This document shows, piece after piece, positions 26,218 through 35,005 of a DNA stretch of 64,000 nucleotides. The notes below the pieces were generated by a model. It ran no database searches. It was not told the origin of the DNA and was given only the letters and a program-made list of their open reading frames with translations. The position numbers were made by a program, and so were the translations under genes. Source of the stretch: Palsa-461 sp036844945 (GTDB lineage: Bacteria; Actinomycetota; Acidimicrobiia; Acidimicrobiales; RAAP-2). The stretch's first letter is position 1, and the number at the start of each line of letters is the position of its first letter. The DNA lies in the NCBI GenBank assembly GCA_036844945.1, contig DAIUEV010000003.1, positions 1 through 64,000 of the forward strand. The letters run 5' to 3'.

Positions 26218-26934
26218 TCAGGCCCCGGTGTCGGAGGGTCCGGGCACGAGCACCGCCTCAGCGACCGCGAGGAAGCAGTGCTCGGCCACGAGATCGTCCT
26301 CGGTGCCACCGCCGAGCGACTGCGCGAACCAGTCCACCCGCCGGCGGAGGCCGTCGAGGTCCTCGAAGTACACCTCGTTCACCGCGTCGTAGGCGGGCTC
26401 GACCGGGGCCTGGTGCGGGTGGTTCTGGACGTAGGCCAGCCCTCGGACGTCGTCGGGGATCCGGACCGGCGCGGCATCGCCCGGCCCCCGCAGCGTTCCG
26501 GCCCGGCGCTTCCAGGCGTCGGAGAACTCGCTCGGGCTGAGCCCGGCGGCCCGGTGGGCGAGCGCCATGTGCTTGAGCTTCTGGGCTCCCTCCCGCCACC
26601 GCCGATCGAGCCAGTCCTGCCCGCGCAGGACCACCTCGTCGACCACCACCGAGGGGCCGGGGGCCGACACCGCGCTCGGGGCCCGGAGCCGGGCCGCCCC
26701 GCTCCACGCCTCGAACCGGGCCAGGTGGTCGGGATCTGCGAACCACTCGATCAGCACCCCGTCATAGCGCTGGTCGGGGATCACCGACGGCATGGCGACG
26801 CCGAGGGTGACCCTCGCGGGCCGCAGCTCCACCGGGGTCCCCTCGGCCGCCCGGGCCACCTCGTCCCGCCACCCCCGGGCGAAGGCGTCGGCGTCGACCC
26901 CGGTCCGCCTCGTCACGAACCGGATCCGCTTCAC
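26218..26934 (-). CDS. EthD-like protein, two ferredoxin-fold repeats
   Basis: A 238-residue protein that looks like two EthD/dimeric alpha-beta barrel repeats: residues 1-110 (KRIRFVTRRTGVDADAFARG, then YDGVLIEWFADPDHLARFEA) and 120-235 (KLKHMALAHRAAGLSPSEFS, then YDAVNEVYFEDLDGLRRRVD). Such proteins are small accessory or ring-modifying enzymes in catabolic clusters; the founder EthD assists a P450 system in ether degradation. The GTG start overlaps the stop of the large oxidoreductase gene by four bases, so it is the last gene of a tightly coupled three-gene operon. Specific function unknown. Confidence 0.75.
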   Translation of the reverse strand: MKRIRFVTRRTGVDADAFARGWRDEVARAAEGTPVELRPARVTLGVAMPSVIPDQRYDGVLIEWFADPDHLARFEAWSGAARLRAPSAVSAPGPSVVVDEVVLRGQDWLDRRWREGAQKLKHMALAHRAAGLSPSEFSDAWKRRAGTLRGPGDAAPVRIPDDVRGLAYVQNHPHQAPVEPAYDAVNEVYFEDLDGLRRRVDWFAQSLGGGTEDDLVAEHCFLAVAEAVLVPGPSDTGA

Positions 26935-29900
26935 CGGGCGAGCGAGCCCTCGACGACCCGGTCGGCCTCCTGGCCGAGCTGCGCGCGCCAGCGCCGCACC
27001 GCCTCCTCCTTCACCGGCCCGTAGCCCTTGATCGACATGGGCGAGCGGGCCAGTTCGACCTTCGCCTCGTAGGAGGGACCCGCCGCGTCGAGGGCATTCT
27101 TGACCAGCTCCCGGTACTGCGCGATGAGGGTCCGCTCGAGGCGCCGGTCCCGGTCCCAGCCGAAGGGGTCGAACGGGGTGCCGCGCACCCTCTTCATCCG
27201 CCGGAGCACCCCGAACATGAGTTGGTAGGGCCGGCCGAGCGGCAACTTCTTCGAGAGGCCGAGCCGCCGGAGGGTCGGCGGGTGGAGGTGGAACCGGATC
27301 CGGTACCGGCCCTCGATGCCGAGCTCGCGGGCGACGGCGCCGTAGTCGGCGGCGTGGTGGAGCCGGGCCACCTCGTACTCGTCCTTGTAGGTGAGCAGCT
27401 TGAACCACGCCTCCGCCACCGCCAGGGTGAGCGCCCATCCGTGCGCGGCATCGTCGGCACGGGCCGCCCGCTCCACGAGGTCGAGGTAGCGGGCCGCCAG
27501 TCGGCCGTCCTGGTAGTCGAGGACCTGGGCGGTCCGTCGCTCGACGAGGTCGACCACCTCGGGCGGGACGGCCCGACCGGCCACCGCGGCCCCGGCCCGC
27601 CCGAGGGCGGCGGGCGACGGCGCGAACGGGTCGCGACGTGACGCCAGCGGCGCGGTGTCGAGCCGGGCGGTGACCGCCGCCCGGTCATGGGCCGCCCAGC
27701 GCCCCCACTCGAACGCCTCCCTCGTGTCGTCGGCCGTCGCGCCGAGGCGTCCGATCGCGGCGTCGATCGCGTGGAGCGGCAGGGGCAGTCCGCCCCGCTG
27801 GTAGGCGGCCCCGAGGAGGACGATGTTGGCGAGCAGGTGGTTGGCGAAGACCGCCTCGGCCACCCGGGTCGAGTCCACGAAAAGGACGCGCTCGAAGCCC
27901 ACCCGCTCGCGCACCACTTCTTCGAGCGCGCCGGGCTCCGGCACCGCCACCTCGGCCTGGAGCATCGCGGCGGTCGGGGTGACGGCGCGGTCCACCACCG
28001 CGATCGTCCGGCCGGCCCGCACCCGGGCGAGATGGGGCGCGGCGGCGGCCTGGAAGATGTCCCCGGAGAGGTAGAGGTCGGCGCCCCCCGTGCCGACGGC
28101 GGCGGTGCCTGGACCGGCCCCCGGCGCCACGAGGTGAAGGTGCGAGACGACGGCGCCCGCCTTCTGGGACAGGCCGGTCTGGTCCATCCCGTCGACCCCG
28201 AGGCCGGCCTCCTCGGCGGCGGCGGCGATGATCCGGTTGGCGGTGACCACGCCGGTGCCCCCGATGCCGGTGAAGTAGATCCCGAACCCGCCCTCGACGG
28301 GACGGTCGGGCACCGGCGGCAGGGAGCCGGCCGGCAGGCCCGGCCGCGCGTCGCGGCGCCGGGACCCCGAGACGGCCCGCCGGCCCCGCGCCGGGCGAAG
28401 GGTCACGAACGACGGGCAGTCCCCCTCGAGGCAGGTGTAGTCCCGGTTGCACGACGGGTCGTGGATGACCCGCTTCTCGCCGAACTCGGTCGCAAGCGGG
28501 AGCACCGAGAGGCAGTTGCTCTTGACGTTGCAGTCGCCGCAGCCCTCGCACACCGCCTCGTTGATGTGGACGCGGTCGGGGGGCTCCTCGAGCCGGCCCT
28601 GTCGGCGGAGCCGGCGGGCCTCGGCCGCGCAGCGCTGGTCGTAGACGAGGACGGTCACCCCCGGCACGGCACGCAGTCGGTCCTGGGCCTCGGGCAGCCG
28701 ATCGCGGCCCAGCACCTCGACGCCGGGACCCCAGCCGGCCCGGCGGCCGTAGCGGTGCGGGTCCTCGGCGCAGACGACGATCTTGGCGACCCCCTCGGCG
28801 GCGAGCGCGCGGGTGAGCGCGGGGACCTCGAGCAGTCCGGTCGCGTCCTGGCCCCCGGTCATGGCGACGGCCCGGTTGTAGAGGATCTTGAAGGTGACGT
28901 TGACCCCGGCGGCGACACACGACCGGATGGCGAGCGTGCCGGAGTGGCTGAGCGTGCCGTCGCCCAGGTTCTGGATCAGGTGCGGCTCGTCGACGAACGG
29001 GGCGAGCCCGATCCACGGGACGCCCTCCGCACCCATCGGGGTCGGCGGCAGGCTCGTCATCCCCGCGTGGCGCGGCTCGAAGTACATGATCCCGTGGCAC
29101 CCCACTCCCCCGCCGACGAGCGCGCCGGCCGGGAACACCGTCGAGCGGTTGTGCGGGCAGCCACTGCAGAAGGCGGGGGGCCGGGCCGGCGGCTCGACGA
29201 GGGGCAGCCTCGTCGGGGCGGGCCGCGCCGGCGGGGTCAGCTCGGGCAGGACACGGACCAGCGCGGCGGCGATCGCCGCCGGGTCCAGCTCCCCGACGAG
29301 CGAGGTGAGCGGGCGACCCGACCGGTCGTGCTTGCCCGAGACCGGCACCGGGGAGCCGTGCTCGTGCAGGATGCTCCGCAGCTGGGTTTCGACGAACGGG
29401 CGCTTCTCCTCGATGACCACGAGTTCCTCGACCGAGGCCGCGAACTCGAGCACCGTCTCGGGCACGAGCGGGTACGTCATCGCGAGCTTGAGGACGCGCA
29501 CGCCCGGCACCCCGAGGTCGGCGAGGGCCTGGACCACGTCGAAGAAGGTCTTGCCGGAGCACACGATCCCGAGGCGGGCCCCGGGATCCGCGCCGAGCAC
29601 CCGGTCGAGCCCGTGGTGGCGCACGTACGCCCGGGCAGCGTGGAGCCGGTCGTGGACGATCAGCCGCTCCTGGTCGGCGACGGCGTGGGAGCCGACCGAG
29701 CTGAGCGGCCGGTGGTGCCAGGGCTTCCCGTCCACGACCGCCTCGACGGGGCCGCCGACGACATGGCGGTCGAGGCCCTCGTCGACCGAGGCGATGCCGT
29801 CGGCCACGGCGGTGACGATCTTGAGCGCCGCCCAGCATCCGGCGAAGCGGGAGAGCCCGAACGCGTGCACGCCGAGGTCGATGACCTCCTGGGGGTTGCC

Positions 29901-30395
29901 CGGATAGAGGACCGGGATGGCGGCGTCCTCGAGGGTGTACTGACAGTCGCACGGCAGCGTCGAGGACTTGGCCGTCGGGTCGTCGCCACAGAACAGGACG
30001 ACGCCGCCGTTGGGGCCCGACCCCATGGCGTTGCCGTGCTTCAGCGCGTCGCCGGCCCGGTCGAGCCCCGGGCCCTTGCCGTACCAGGCGCCGGCCACCC
30101 CGTCGACGTCCCGGTACGGGACGACGCTGCCCATCTGGCTCCCCCAGACCGTCGCGGCGGCGAGCTCCTCGTTGACCGCCGGGCGGTGGACGACCAGGTG
30201 CTCGGCGAGCTCGTCGTGGGCCGCCTCCACCGCGAGGTCGAAGGCGCCGAGCGGCGAGCCCGGGTACCCGGACACCATCGTCGCGGTCGTGAGCCCGGCC
30301 CGCTCGTCGAGCTGGTGGCGGACGACCAGCAGCCGGACCAGCGCGTCGACTCCCGAGAGGGCCCGACCGGGGGCCGGCCGCCCGGGCGTGCTCAA
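26931..30395 (-). CDS. 2-oxoacid:ferredoxin oxidoreductase, indolepyruvate oxidoreductase family, fused single chain
   Basis: An 1154-residue fused enzyme. The N-terminal part holds the pyrimidine domain (TMVSGYPGSPLGAFD). The middle has the TPP pyrophosphate site (GDGTLSHSG, ILYNRAVAMTGGQD) and a Cys-rich insert: CEGCGDCNVKSNC, then SCNRDYTCLEGDCPSF. The C-terminal part is the gamma-type domain (GIGGTGVVTANRIIAAAA) and a helical tail. It decarboxylates a 2-oxo acid to acyl-CoA and passes electrons to ferredoxin. The TTG start at 30395 overlaps the stop of the amidohydrolase gene by four bases (TTGA), like the other junctions here, which supports it. Related one-chain enzymes occur in aerobes and act on aryl- or branched-chain pyruvates. 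The true keto acid is unknown. Confidence 0.88.
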   Translation of the reverse strand: MSTPGRPAPGRALSGVDALVRLLVVRHQLDERAGLTTATMVSGYPGSPLGAFDLAVEAAHDELAEHLVVHRPAVNEELAAATVWGSQMGSVVPYRDVDGVAGAWYGKGPGLDRAGDALKHGNAMGSGPNGGVVLFCGDDPTAKSSTLPCDCQYTLEDAAIPVLYPGNPQEVIDLGVHAFGLSRFAGCWAALKIVTAVADGIASVDEGLDRHVVGGPVEAVVDGKPWHHRPLSSVGSHAVADQERLIVHDRLHAARAYVRHHGLDRVLGADPGARLGIVCSGKTFFDVVQALADLGVPGVRVLKLAMTYPLVPETVLEFAASVEELVVIEEKRPFVETQLRSILHEHGSPVPVSGKHDRSGRPLTSLVGELDPAAIAAALVRVLPELTPPARPAPTRLPLVEPPARPPAFCSGCPHNRSTVFPAGALVGGGVGCHGIMYFEPRHAGMTSLPPTPMGAEGVPWIGLAPFVDEPHLIQNLGDGTLSHSGTLAIRSCVAAGVNVTFKILYNRAVAMTGGQDATGLLEVPALTRALAAEGVAKIVVCAEDPHRYGRRAGWGPGVEVLGRDRLPEAQDRLRAVPGVTVLVYDQRCAAEARRLRRQGRLEEPPDRVHINEAVCEGCGDCNVKSNCLSVLPLATEFGEKRVIHDPSCNRDYTCLEGDCPSFVTLRPARGRRAVSGSRRRDARPGLPAGSLPPVPDRPVEGGFGIYFTGIGGTGVVTANRIIAAAAEEAGLGVDGMDQTGLSQKAGAVVSHLHLVAPGAGPGTAAVGTGGADLYLSGDIFQAAAAPHLARVRAGRTIAVVDRAVTPTAAMLQAEVAVPEPGALEEVVRERVGFERVLFVDSTRVAEAVFANHLLANIVLLGAAYQRGGLPLPLHAIDAAIGRLGATADDTREAFEWGRWAAHDRAAVTARLDTAPLASRRDPFAPSPAALGRAGAAVAGRAVPPEVVDLVERRTAQVLDYQDGRLAARYLDLVERAARADDAAHGWALTLAVAEAWFKLLTYKDEYEVARLHHAADYGAVARELGIEGRYRIRFHLHPPTLRRLGLSKKLPLGRPYQLMFGVLRRMKRVRGTPFDPFGWDRDRRLERTLIAQYRELVKNALDAAGPSYEAKVELARSPMSIKGYGPVKEEAVRRWRAQLGQEADRVVEGSLAR

Positions 30396-31642
30396 GGGAA
30401 GGACTCGGGGTTCACGTAGACGAACTGGCCGTCCTTCATGACGGCCCGCCGGCGGGCCGGGTCGAGGAGCACCCCGATGTCGACGCTCGGGTCGCCGTCC
30501 ACGACGAGGAGGTCGGCGAGCGACCCCTCGGCGACCGTCCCGGTGTCGAGGCCGACGAGCGGCCCGGTGTTGCGGGTCGCGGTGTGCAGCGCCTCGACCG
30601 GGGTCATGCCGACCAGCTCCACGTAGCGCTGGAGCTCCCTCGCATAGGTGCCGTGGTGCGTCCACTGGTGGCCGAAGTCGCCGCCGGCGAGGATCCGGAT
30701 GCCCGCGGCGTGCAGCCGCTTCAGGCTCTCGACCAGACAGGTGAGCTCGTGCGCGTACCCCGACCGCTCGAGTCGTTCGGGGGTCATTCCCCACGGCTCG
30801 GCGTCCCCGTGGACCATCGCGTAGACGTAGTGGAGCCCGGGGCACACCCACACGTCGTCGCGGCGGGCCTCGAGCGCCGTCATGGCCTCGTCGTCGACGA
30901 AGCAGGCGTGGTGGATGACCCGCACGCCGGTCCGCGCCGCCATGGCGACGCTGGCGGCGCTTCGGGCGTGGGCGGTGACGATGGCGCCGTACCGGTCGGC
31001 CTCGTCGACCGCGGCGAGGAGCATCTCGTCGTTCATGTAGGTGTCCTCGGAGGGGAACTCCGGCATGATCCCGTCCCCCGAGATGAAGAGCTTGATCGCC
31101 CGCACCCCCGAGTCGCACTGCCGGGCCACGATCTCCCGCATCGCCTTCGCATCGGGCGCGACGTCCATGAGCGCGCCGTCGGCACCGATCGCGCCGGGCT
31201 CGGTGACCATCGCCCCGCTCGGGATGATCCGGGGACCGGGGAGGAGGCCGCGGTCGATGAAGTCCTTGGCCAGGACGTCGTCGAGCGGCTGGAGGACGCC
31301 GGCCCCGACGATCAGCGTGTAGCCGCTCTCGAGGAACGTCCGGGCCACCGCGGCGACGTCGAGGATGTGGCGTTCCGGCGGGGACGCCGCCACCCCGTCA
31401 TGGTCGAAGACGAAGTCGAGCGGCCAGCTGATGTGGGTGTGGGCGTCGCTCAGGCCCGGGAGCAGCGTCGCCCCGTGCAGGTCGACCACCCGGGTCCCGG
31501 CCTCGTCGACCTCGGCGCGGCCGGGGACGACCCGGGCGATCCGGTTCCCCTCGATGAGGACGTCGCCGTCGGCGGGCACCTCGTCGGGTCCGGCGGCGCA
31601 GCTCAGCACCCGGGCGTTCCTCAACAGTGTCCGGTCGGCCAT
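30392..31642 (-). CDS. amidohydrolase, imidazolonepropionase/prolidase-like
   Basis: A 416-residue metal-dependent hydrolase of the amidohydrolase_1 type. GLSDAHTHISW provides the first two metal His, IKLFISGDG the likely carboxylated Lys, TAHARSAASV and IHHACFVD the next two His, and LAGGDFGHQWTHHG the catalytic Asp. This full set suggests a binuclear metal centre and hydrolysis of an amide, lactam or lactone. ATG start with GGGAGGA upstream. It heads a three-gene operon with the 2-oxoacid oxidoreductase and EthD-like genes, each joined by four-base overlaps. A 16-bp palindrome lies 51 bases upstream. Confidence 0.87.
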   Translation of the reverse strand: MADRTLLRNARVLSCAAGPDEVPADGDVLIEGNRIARVVPGRAEVDEAGTRVVDLHGATLLPGLSDAHTHISWPLDFVFDHDGVAASPPERHILDVAAVARTFLESGYTLIVGAGVLQPLDDVLAKDFIDRGLLPGPRIIPSGAMVTEPGAIGADGALMDVAPDAKAMREIVARQCDSGVRAIKLFISGDGIMPEFPSEDTYMNDEMLLAAVDEADRYGAIVTAHARSAASVAMAARTGVRVIHHACFVDDEAMTALEARRDDVWVCPGLHYVYAMVHGDAEPWGMTPERLERSGYAHELTCLVESLKRLHAAGIRILAGGDFGHQWTHHGTYARELQRYVELVGMTPVEALHTATRNTGPLVGLDTGTVAEGSLADLLVVDGDPSVDIGVLLDPARRRAVMKDGQFVYVNPESFP

Positions 31643-31693
31643 CCGTCCTCCCGATCCGGCGGGCCTGCGGGCGCGCCGACCGGCCGCTCATTG

Positions 31694-31709
31694 GTGAGCG
31701 AGTGCTTAC
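31694..31709. promoter_or_regulatory. operator candidate, site A of a 16-bp palindrome family
   Basis: GTGAGCGAGTGCTTAC lies 51 bases before the start of the amidohydrolase-oxidoreductase operon. Halves GTGAGCG and TGCTTAC are inverted with a two-base centre. Its reverse complement is close to site E at 50217-50232, sharing 14 of 16 bases. See the regulon finding. Confidence 0.62.
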
Positions 31710-31721
31710 TCCTAGGCAAGG

Positions 31722-32828
31722 CTACTCCGGGGCCGCGCCCCGCTCACCGAGGTAACGCCGGGCGACTCGGCGGCGGTGCGCGCCCGGCGAGCCGAACAGC
31801 GACCGGTTGAGGATCGCCCGCTTCAGGTAGACGTGGACCCCGCTCTCCCACGTGTAGCCGATCCCGCCGTGCAGCTGCATGGCCTTCCCGACCACGTCCA
31901 CCGCCGCCGCGCCCACGTGCGCCTTCGCCATCGAGACCGTGCGGGCCGCGTCGGGCTCGCCGGCGGCGAGCCCCGCCACCGCCGCCGCCACCAGCTCTCT
32001 CCCCACCGCCACCTGCACGAGCATGTCGGCACAGGCGTGCTGCACCGCCTGGAAGGAGCCGATGGGGCGGTCGAACTGGTGGCGGACCCCGGCGTAGGCG
32101 ACGGTCGCCTCGAGCATCGCCTCGGCGAGGCCCAGGCTGTCGCATGCGACCGCGAGCGCGCCGCGGTCGACCAGACCGGCCGGGTCGGCGGCGAGGGGCC
32201 AGAGGTCGGCCGCATCCACCTCGACCCCTGCCGCGGTGATGCGGCCGAGCGACCGGGTCTCGTCGACGACCGGCTGGGGGGCGACCTGCAGGCCCGCCGC
32301 GCCGGGGGAGGTCGCGACGACCACGGTCGACCGGCCGTCCCGGGCGAGCAGGAGGAGCCGGTCGGCGCCGACGGCGTCGGGGACGAAGCCGGCCTCGCCG
32401 TGCACCACTCCGTGGCCGCCGCGCCGCTCGAGCGCGAAGGGCGCCGCGCCGAGCGGCGCGCCCTCCCCGGTGGCGAGGCCGACCGCCGGTCGGATGGCGC
32501 CCGACGCCAGACCGGCGAACAGCTCGTCGCGCCCTGCGTGGGGCTCGAGGAGGGCGAGGAGCCCGGCGCCCAGCACCGCGCCACCGAGGTACGCGCACGA
32601 CTGCGGGGCCCGTCCCATCTCGTGGAGGACGACGGCGGCCTCGGCCAGGGTGGCCCCGGCGCCGCCGAGGGCCTCGGGAACCTCGAGCCCGAGCCAGCCC
32701 GTCTCGGCGAGGCGCTCCCACGAGAGGCCGTCGGGCCCAGGTGCGCCTTCGCCCGGCGGCCGACGCGCGAGCACCGCCCGCGCGACCCCTCGGAGCTCCG
32801 CGTGGAACTCGGTGAGGTCGGCGCTCAT
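31722..32828 (-). CDS. acyl-CoA dehydrogenase, partner subunit of a pair
   Basis: A 368-residue acyl-CoA dehydrogenase-fold protein. GLEVPEALGGAGATLAEA marks the N-terminal domain, VRHQFDRPIGSFQAVQHA the C-terminal helices and MQLHGGIGYTWESGVH the flavin-contact segment. The usual catalytic Glu positions are not filled, so it is likely the structural, flavin-sharing partner of the dehydrogenase encoded just upstream, whose stop overlaps its ATG by four bases. Together they should make one alpha2beta2 enzyme that desaturates a bulky acyl-CoA. It is the last gene of the long P450-SDR-dehydrogenase operon. Confidence 0.86.
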   Translation of the reverse strand: MSADLTEFHAELRGVARAVLARRPPGEGAPGPDGLSWERLAETGWLGLEVPEALGGAGATLAEAAVVLHEMGRAPQSCAYLGGAVLGAGLLALLEPHAGRDELFAGLASGAIRPAVGLATGEGAPLGAAPFALERRGGHGVVHGEAGFVPDAVGADRLLLLARDGRSTVVVATSPGAAGLQVAPQPVVDETRSLGRITAAGVEVDAADLWPLAADPAGLVDRGALAVACDSLGLAEAMLEATVAYAGVRHQFDRPIGSFQAVQHACADMLVQVAVGRELVAAAVAGLAAGEPDAARTVSMAKAHVGAAAVDVVGKAMQLHGGIGYTWESGVHVYLKRAILNRSLFGSPGAHRRRVARRYLGERGAAPE

Positions 32829-34024
32829 CGCTCGGGACCCCGCGGCATGCCGAGCCCCCGCTCGGCGATGATCGTCCGCTGGATCTCGCTCGTCCCGCCC
32901 GGGATCGTCCACTCCCACGAGCCGATGAAGTCGAGGACCCACGCGCCGGACTCCCAGCCGCTCGAGGCGGGCTTGCGCAGCTCGGTCTGCGCGGGCAGCC
33001 CGGCGACCTCGGCTCCGAAGTCGGTCATCCGCTGCAGCAGCTCGCTGTAGTACAGCTTCACGATCGACGCGTCGGCCGGGCCGACCGCACCGGTCTCGTG
33101 GCGCTCGGCGAGACCCCGGCACAACGCCCGCAGTCCTTGGATCTCGGTCTCGAAGCCGGCCAGGCGCTCCTGCACGGCCGGGTCGTCGAGTGGCCTGCCG
33201 CCGGCGACCGGGCGACAGCAGGCGTCGAGGAGCCACCGGAACCCGGCGTGGCCCAGCCGCTCGGCCAGCTCGAGCATCGTCATGCCGCGCTCGGCCCCGA
33301 GCGTCGCCTGCGCGACCCGCCAGCCGTCGTTCTCGGTCCCGACGAGCTGGGTCGCGGGGATCGCCACGTCGTCGAGGAAGATCTCGGCGAAGTGCCACTC
33401 ACCGGTGGCCTGGCGGATCGGGCGCACGTCGACCCCGGCCGATCGCATGTCCATCAGGAAGTAGGAGATCCCGCGCCGCTTGGGCGCGCCGGGATCGGTG
33501 CGGGCGAGCAGCAGGCACCAGTCGGAGTGCGTCGCCCCGCTCGACCACAGCTTCTGGCCGTTCACGACGTAGTGGTCACCGTCCCGGCGGGCGGTGGTGC
33601 GGAGGCTGGCGAGGTCGGAGCCGGCCTCCGGCTCCGAGAAACCCTGGACCCAGATCTCCCCCTCCAAGATGGCGGGCAGGTGCCGGGCCCGCTGCTCGTC
33701 GGTCCCGGCGGCGAGCAGCGTCGAGGCGGCGTGGTGGATCGCCACGAACGCGAGGACGAGACGAGGGGCGTCGTGGGCCGCGAGCTCCTGGTAGAGGACG
33801 ATCTGCTCGGCCACCGACAGCCCGCCGCCCCATTCGGCCGGCCAGTGGGGCACCGCGTAGCCGGCCCGGCGGAGCTCCTGGAACCAGTCCTTCTGGAAGG
33901 CGACGTGCTCGTCCTCGCCGACCCCGGTCTGGGCGGTCCGCCAGTCGGCCGGCACGTGCGAGCGGCACCAGTCGCGGACCGAGTCCCGGAACGCCTCGAG
34001 CTCGGCCGGAGTCGCGACGCTCAT
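32825..34024 (-). CDS. acyl-CoA dehydrogenase, catalytic-type subunit of a pair
   Basis: A 399-residue acyl-CoA dehydrogenase. YAVPHWPAEWGGGLS, FSEPEAGSDLASLRT, YVVNGQKLWSSGATHSDWC and IPGGTSEIQRTIIAERGLG are the conserved blocks. The likely catalytic base is the Glu in TLGAERGMT, at the isovaleryl-type position; the medium-chain position is Gly. It overlaps its partner by four bases downstream and starts 42 bases after the preceding dehydrogenase gene. The combination of two overlapping pairs in one operon suggests two separate desaturation steps on the same pathway. Confidence 0.88.
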   Translation of the reverse strand: MSVATPAELEAFRDSVRDWCRSHVPADWRTAQTGVGEDEHVAFQKDWFQELRRAGYAVPHWPAEWGGGLSVAEQIVLYQELAAHDAPRLVLAFVAIHHAASTLLAAGTDEQRARHLPAILEGEIWVQGFSEPEAGSDLASLRTTARRDGDHYVVNGQKLWSSGATHSDWCLLLARTDPGAPKRRGISYFLMDMRSAGVDVRPIRQATGEWHFAEIFLDDVAIPATQLVGTENDGWRVAQATLGAERGMTMLELAERLGHAGFRWLLDACCRPVAGGRPLDDPAVQERLAGFETEIQGLRALCRGLAERHETGAVGPADASIVKLYYSELLQRMTDFGAEVAGLPAQTELRKPASSGWESGAWVLDFIGSWEWTIPGGTSEIQRTIIAERGLGMPRGPER

Positions 34025-34066
34025 CGAGCGCCCGAGCGGAAGGGCATCAGCGCTCGGCGCGGCCCG

Positions 34067-35005
34067 TCATGACCCGCCCCCGAAGATGCCGACCAGGCCG
34101 CTCCGGCCGAGGCGGCGCATGAGGAGGTCGCCCGTCTCGGCCGGTCCGAACGGCAGCCGGCGCAGCGGGCCGCTGTAGCGGGAGAGCCACGACAGGGTGG
34201 TCTCGTCGCAGAAGCCGATGGCCCCGTGGAGCTGGTGGGCGACCCGGAACACGATGTCGGCCGCCTCGATGGCGGCGAGCCGGAGCGCCAGCGCGTCGTC
34301 GGCCGCCTCGGGGCGGCCGACCTCGATGCTCCACAGCGCGTACTTCGCCAGCTCCTCCAGGCCGGCCCGTTCGACCTCGGCGTCGGTCAGCTGGAACTGG
34401 ACCCCCTGGAAGGCGGCGATCGGCTGCCCGAACTGCTGGCGGTCGAGCACGTAGGCCCGCACGAGCTCGAGGGCACGGTCGAGCATCCCGAGCAGCGTCC
34501 AGCAGGGCAGTACGACGGCCAGCGCGAGGTCGCCGGCGCCGCGGTCGTCGAGGGGCTCGAGCTCGAGGCGGCCGACGAAACTCGACGTCCTGGCCGGCCC
34601 GGTGGGGACGCACGCGGTGACGGCGCTCCGGCGCCCCTCCGCGTCCAGCGCGGTCCAGCGCAGCGCCGAGCCCGCGATCGGCGCGGCGGGATTGGCGTCC
34701 GAGACGACGATCAGCCCGTCGGCATCGAGGTCGGAGGACCGGGAGAGCCGCTCGGCGACCGGGTAGGGAAGCGCGACGGAGCCGGCCGAGCGGCACAGGG
34801 CGGCGGCGGCCTCCAGCTCCTCGGGGTGCTCGCGGGGGGTGAGCTCCCAGGCCCCGAGAGCGGCGAGCAACGACCCGATCACGTCGTCGCGGCGCTCCGG
34901 CTCGCGTTCGGCGGTGCGCAGCAGCTCGTCACCGCCGGCGGCCTCGAGCGCCCGCCGGGCCGTGGCGCCGTACTCGAGCGCCTCGGGGCCGAGATCGAGG
35001 TTCAC
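34067..35005 (-). CDS. acyl-CoA dehydrogenase-like partner subunit, shortened
   Basis: A 312-residue protein, shorter than the normal 370-400. The C-terminal helical domain is clear (LDRQQFGQPIAAFQGVQFQL, QLHGAIGFCDETTLSWLSRY), while the N-terminal and beta domains are abbreviated. No catalytic Glu is apparent. GTG start overlapping the upstream dehydrogenase stop by four bases (GTGA). It probably serves as the beta subunit of a heteromeric dehydrogenase with that gene product; partner subunits in such enzymes tolerate this shortening. Independent activity is unlikely. Confidence 0.78.
   Translation of the reverse strand: MNLDLGPEALEYGATARRALEAAGGDELLRTAEREPERRDDVIGSLLAALGAWELTPREHPEELEAAAALCRSAGSVALPYPVAERLSRSSDLDADGLIVVSDANPAAPIAGSALRWTALDAEGRRSAVTACVPTGPARTSSFVGRLELEPLDDRGAGDLALAVVLPCWTLLGMLDRALELVRAYVLDRQQFGQPIAAFQGVQFQLTDAEVERAGLEELAKYALWSIEVGRPEAADDALALRLAAIEAADIVFRVAHQLHGAIGFCDETTLSWLSRYSGPLRRLPFGPAETGDLLMRRLGRSGLVGIFGGGS

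Noticed and set aside
27687..30419. A 910-codon frame antisense to the 2-oxoacid oxidoreductase
   Set aside because: Shadow of the codon structure of the real gene; no motifs, and it crosses the real operon junctions.
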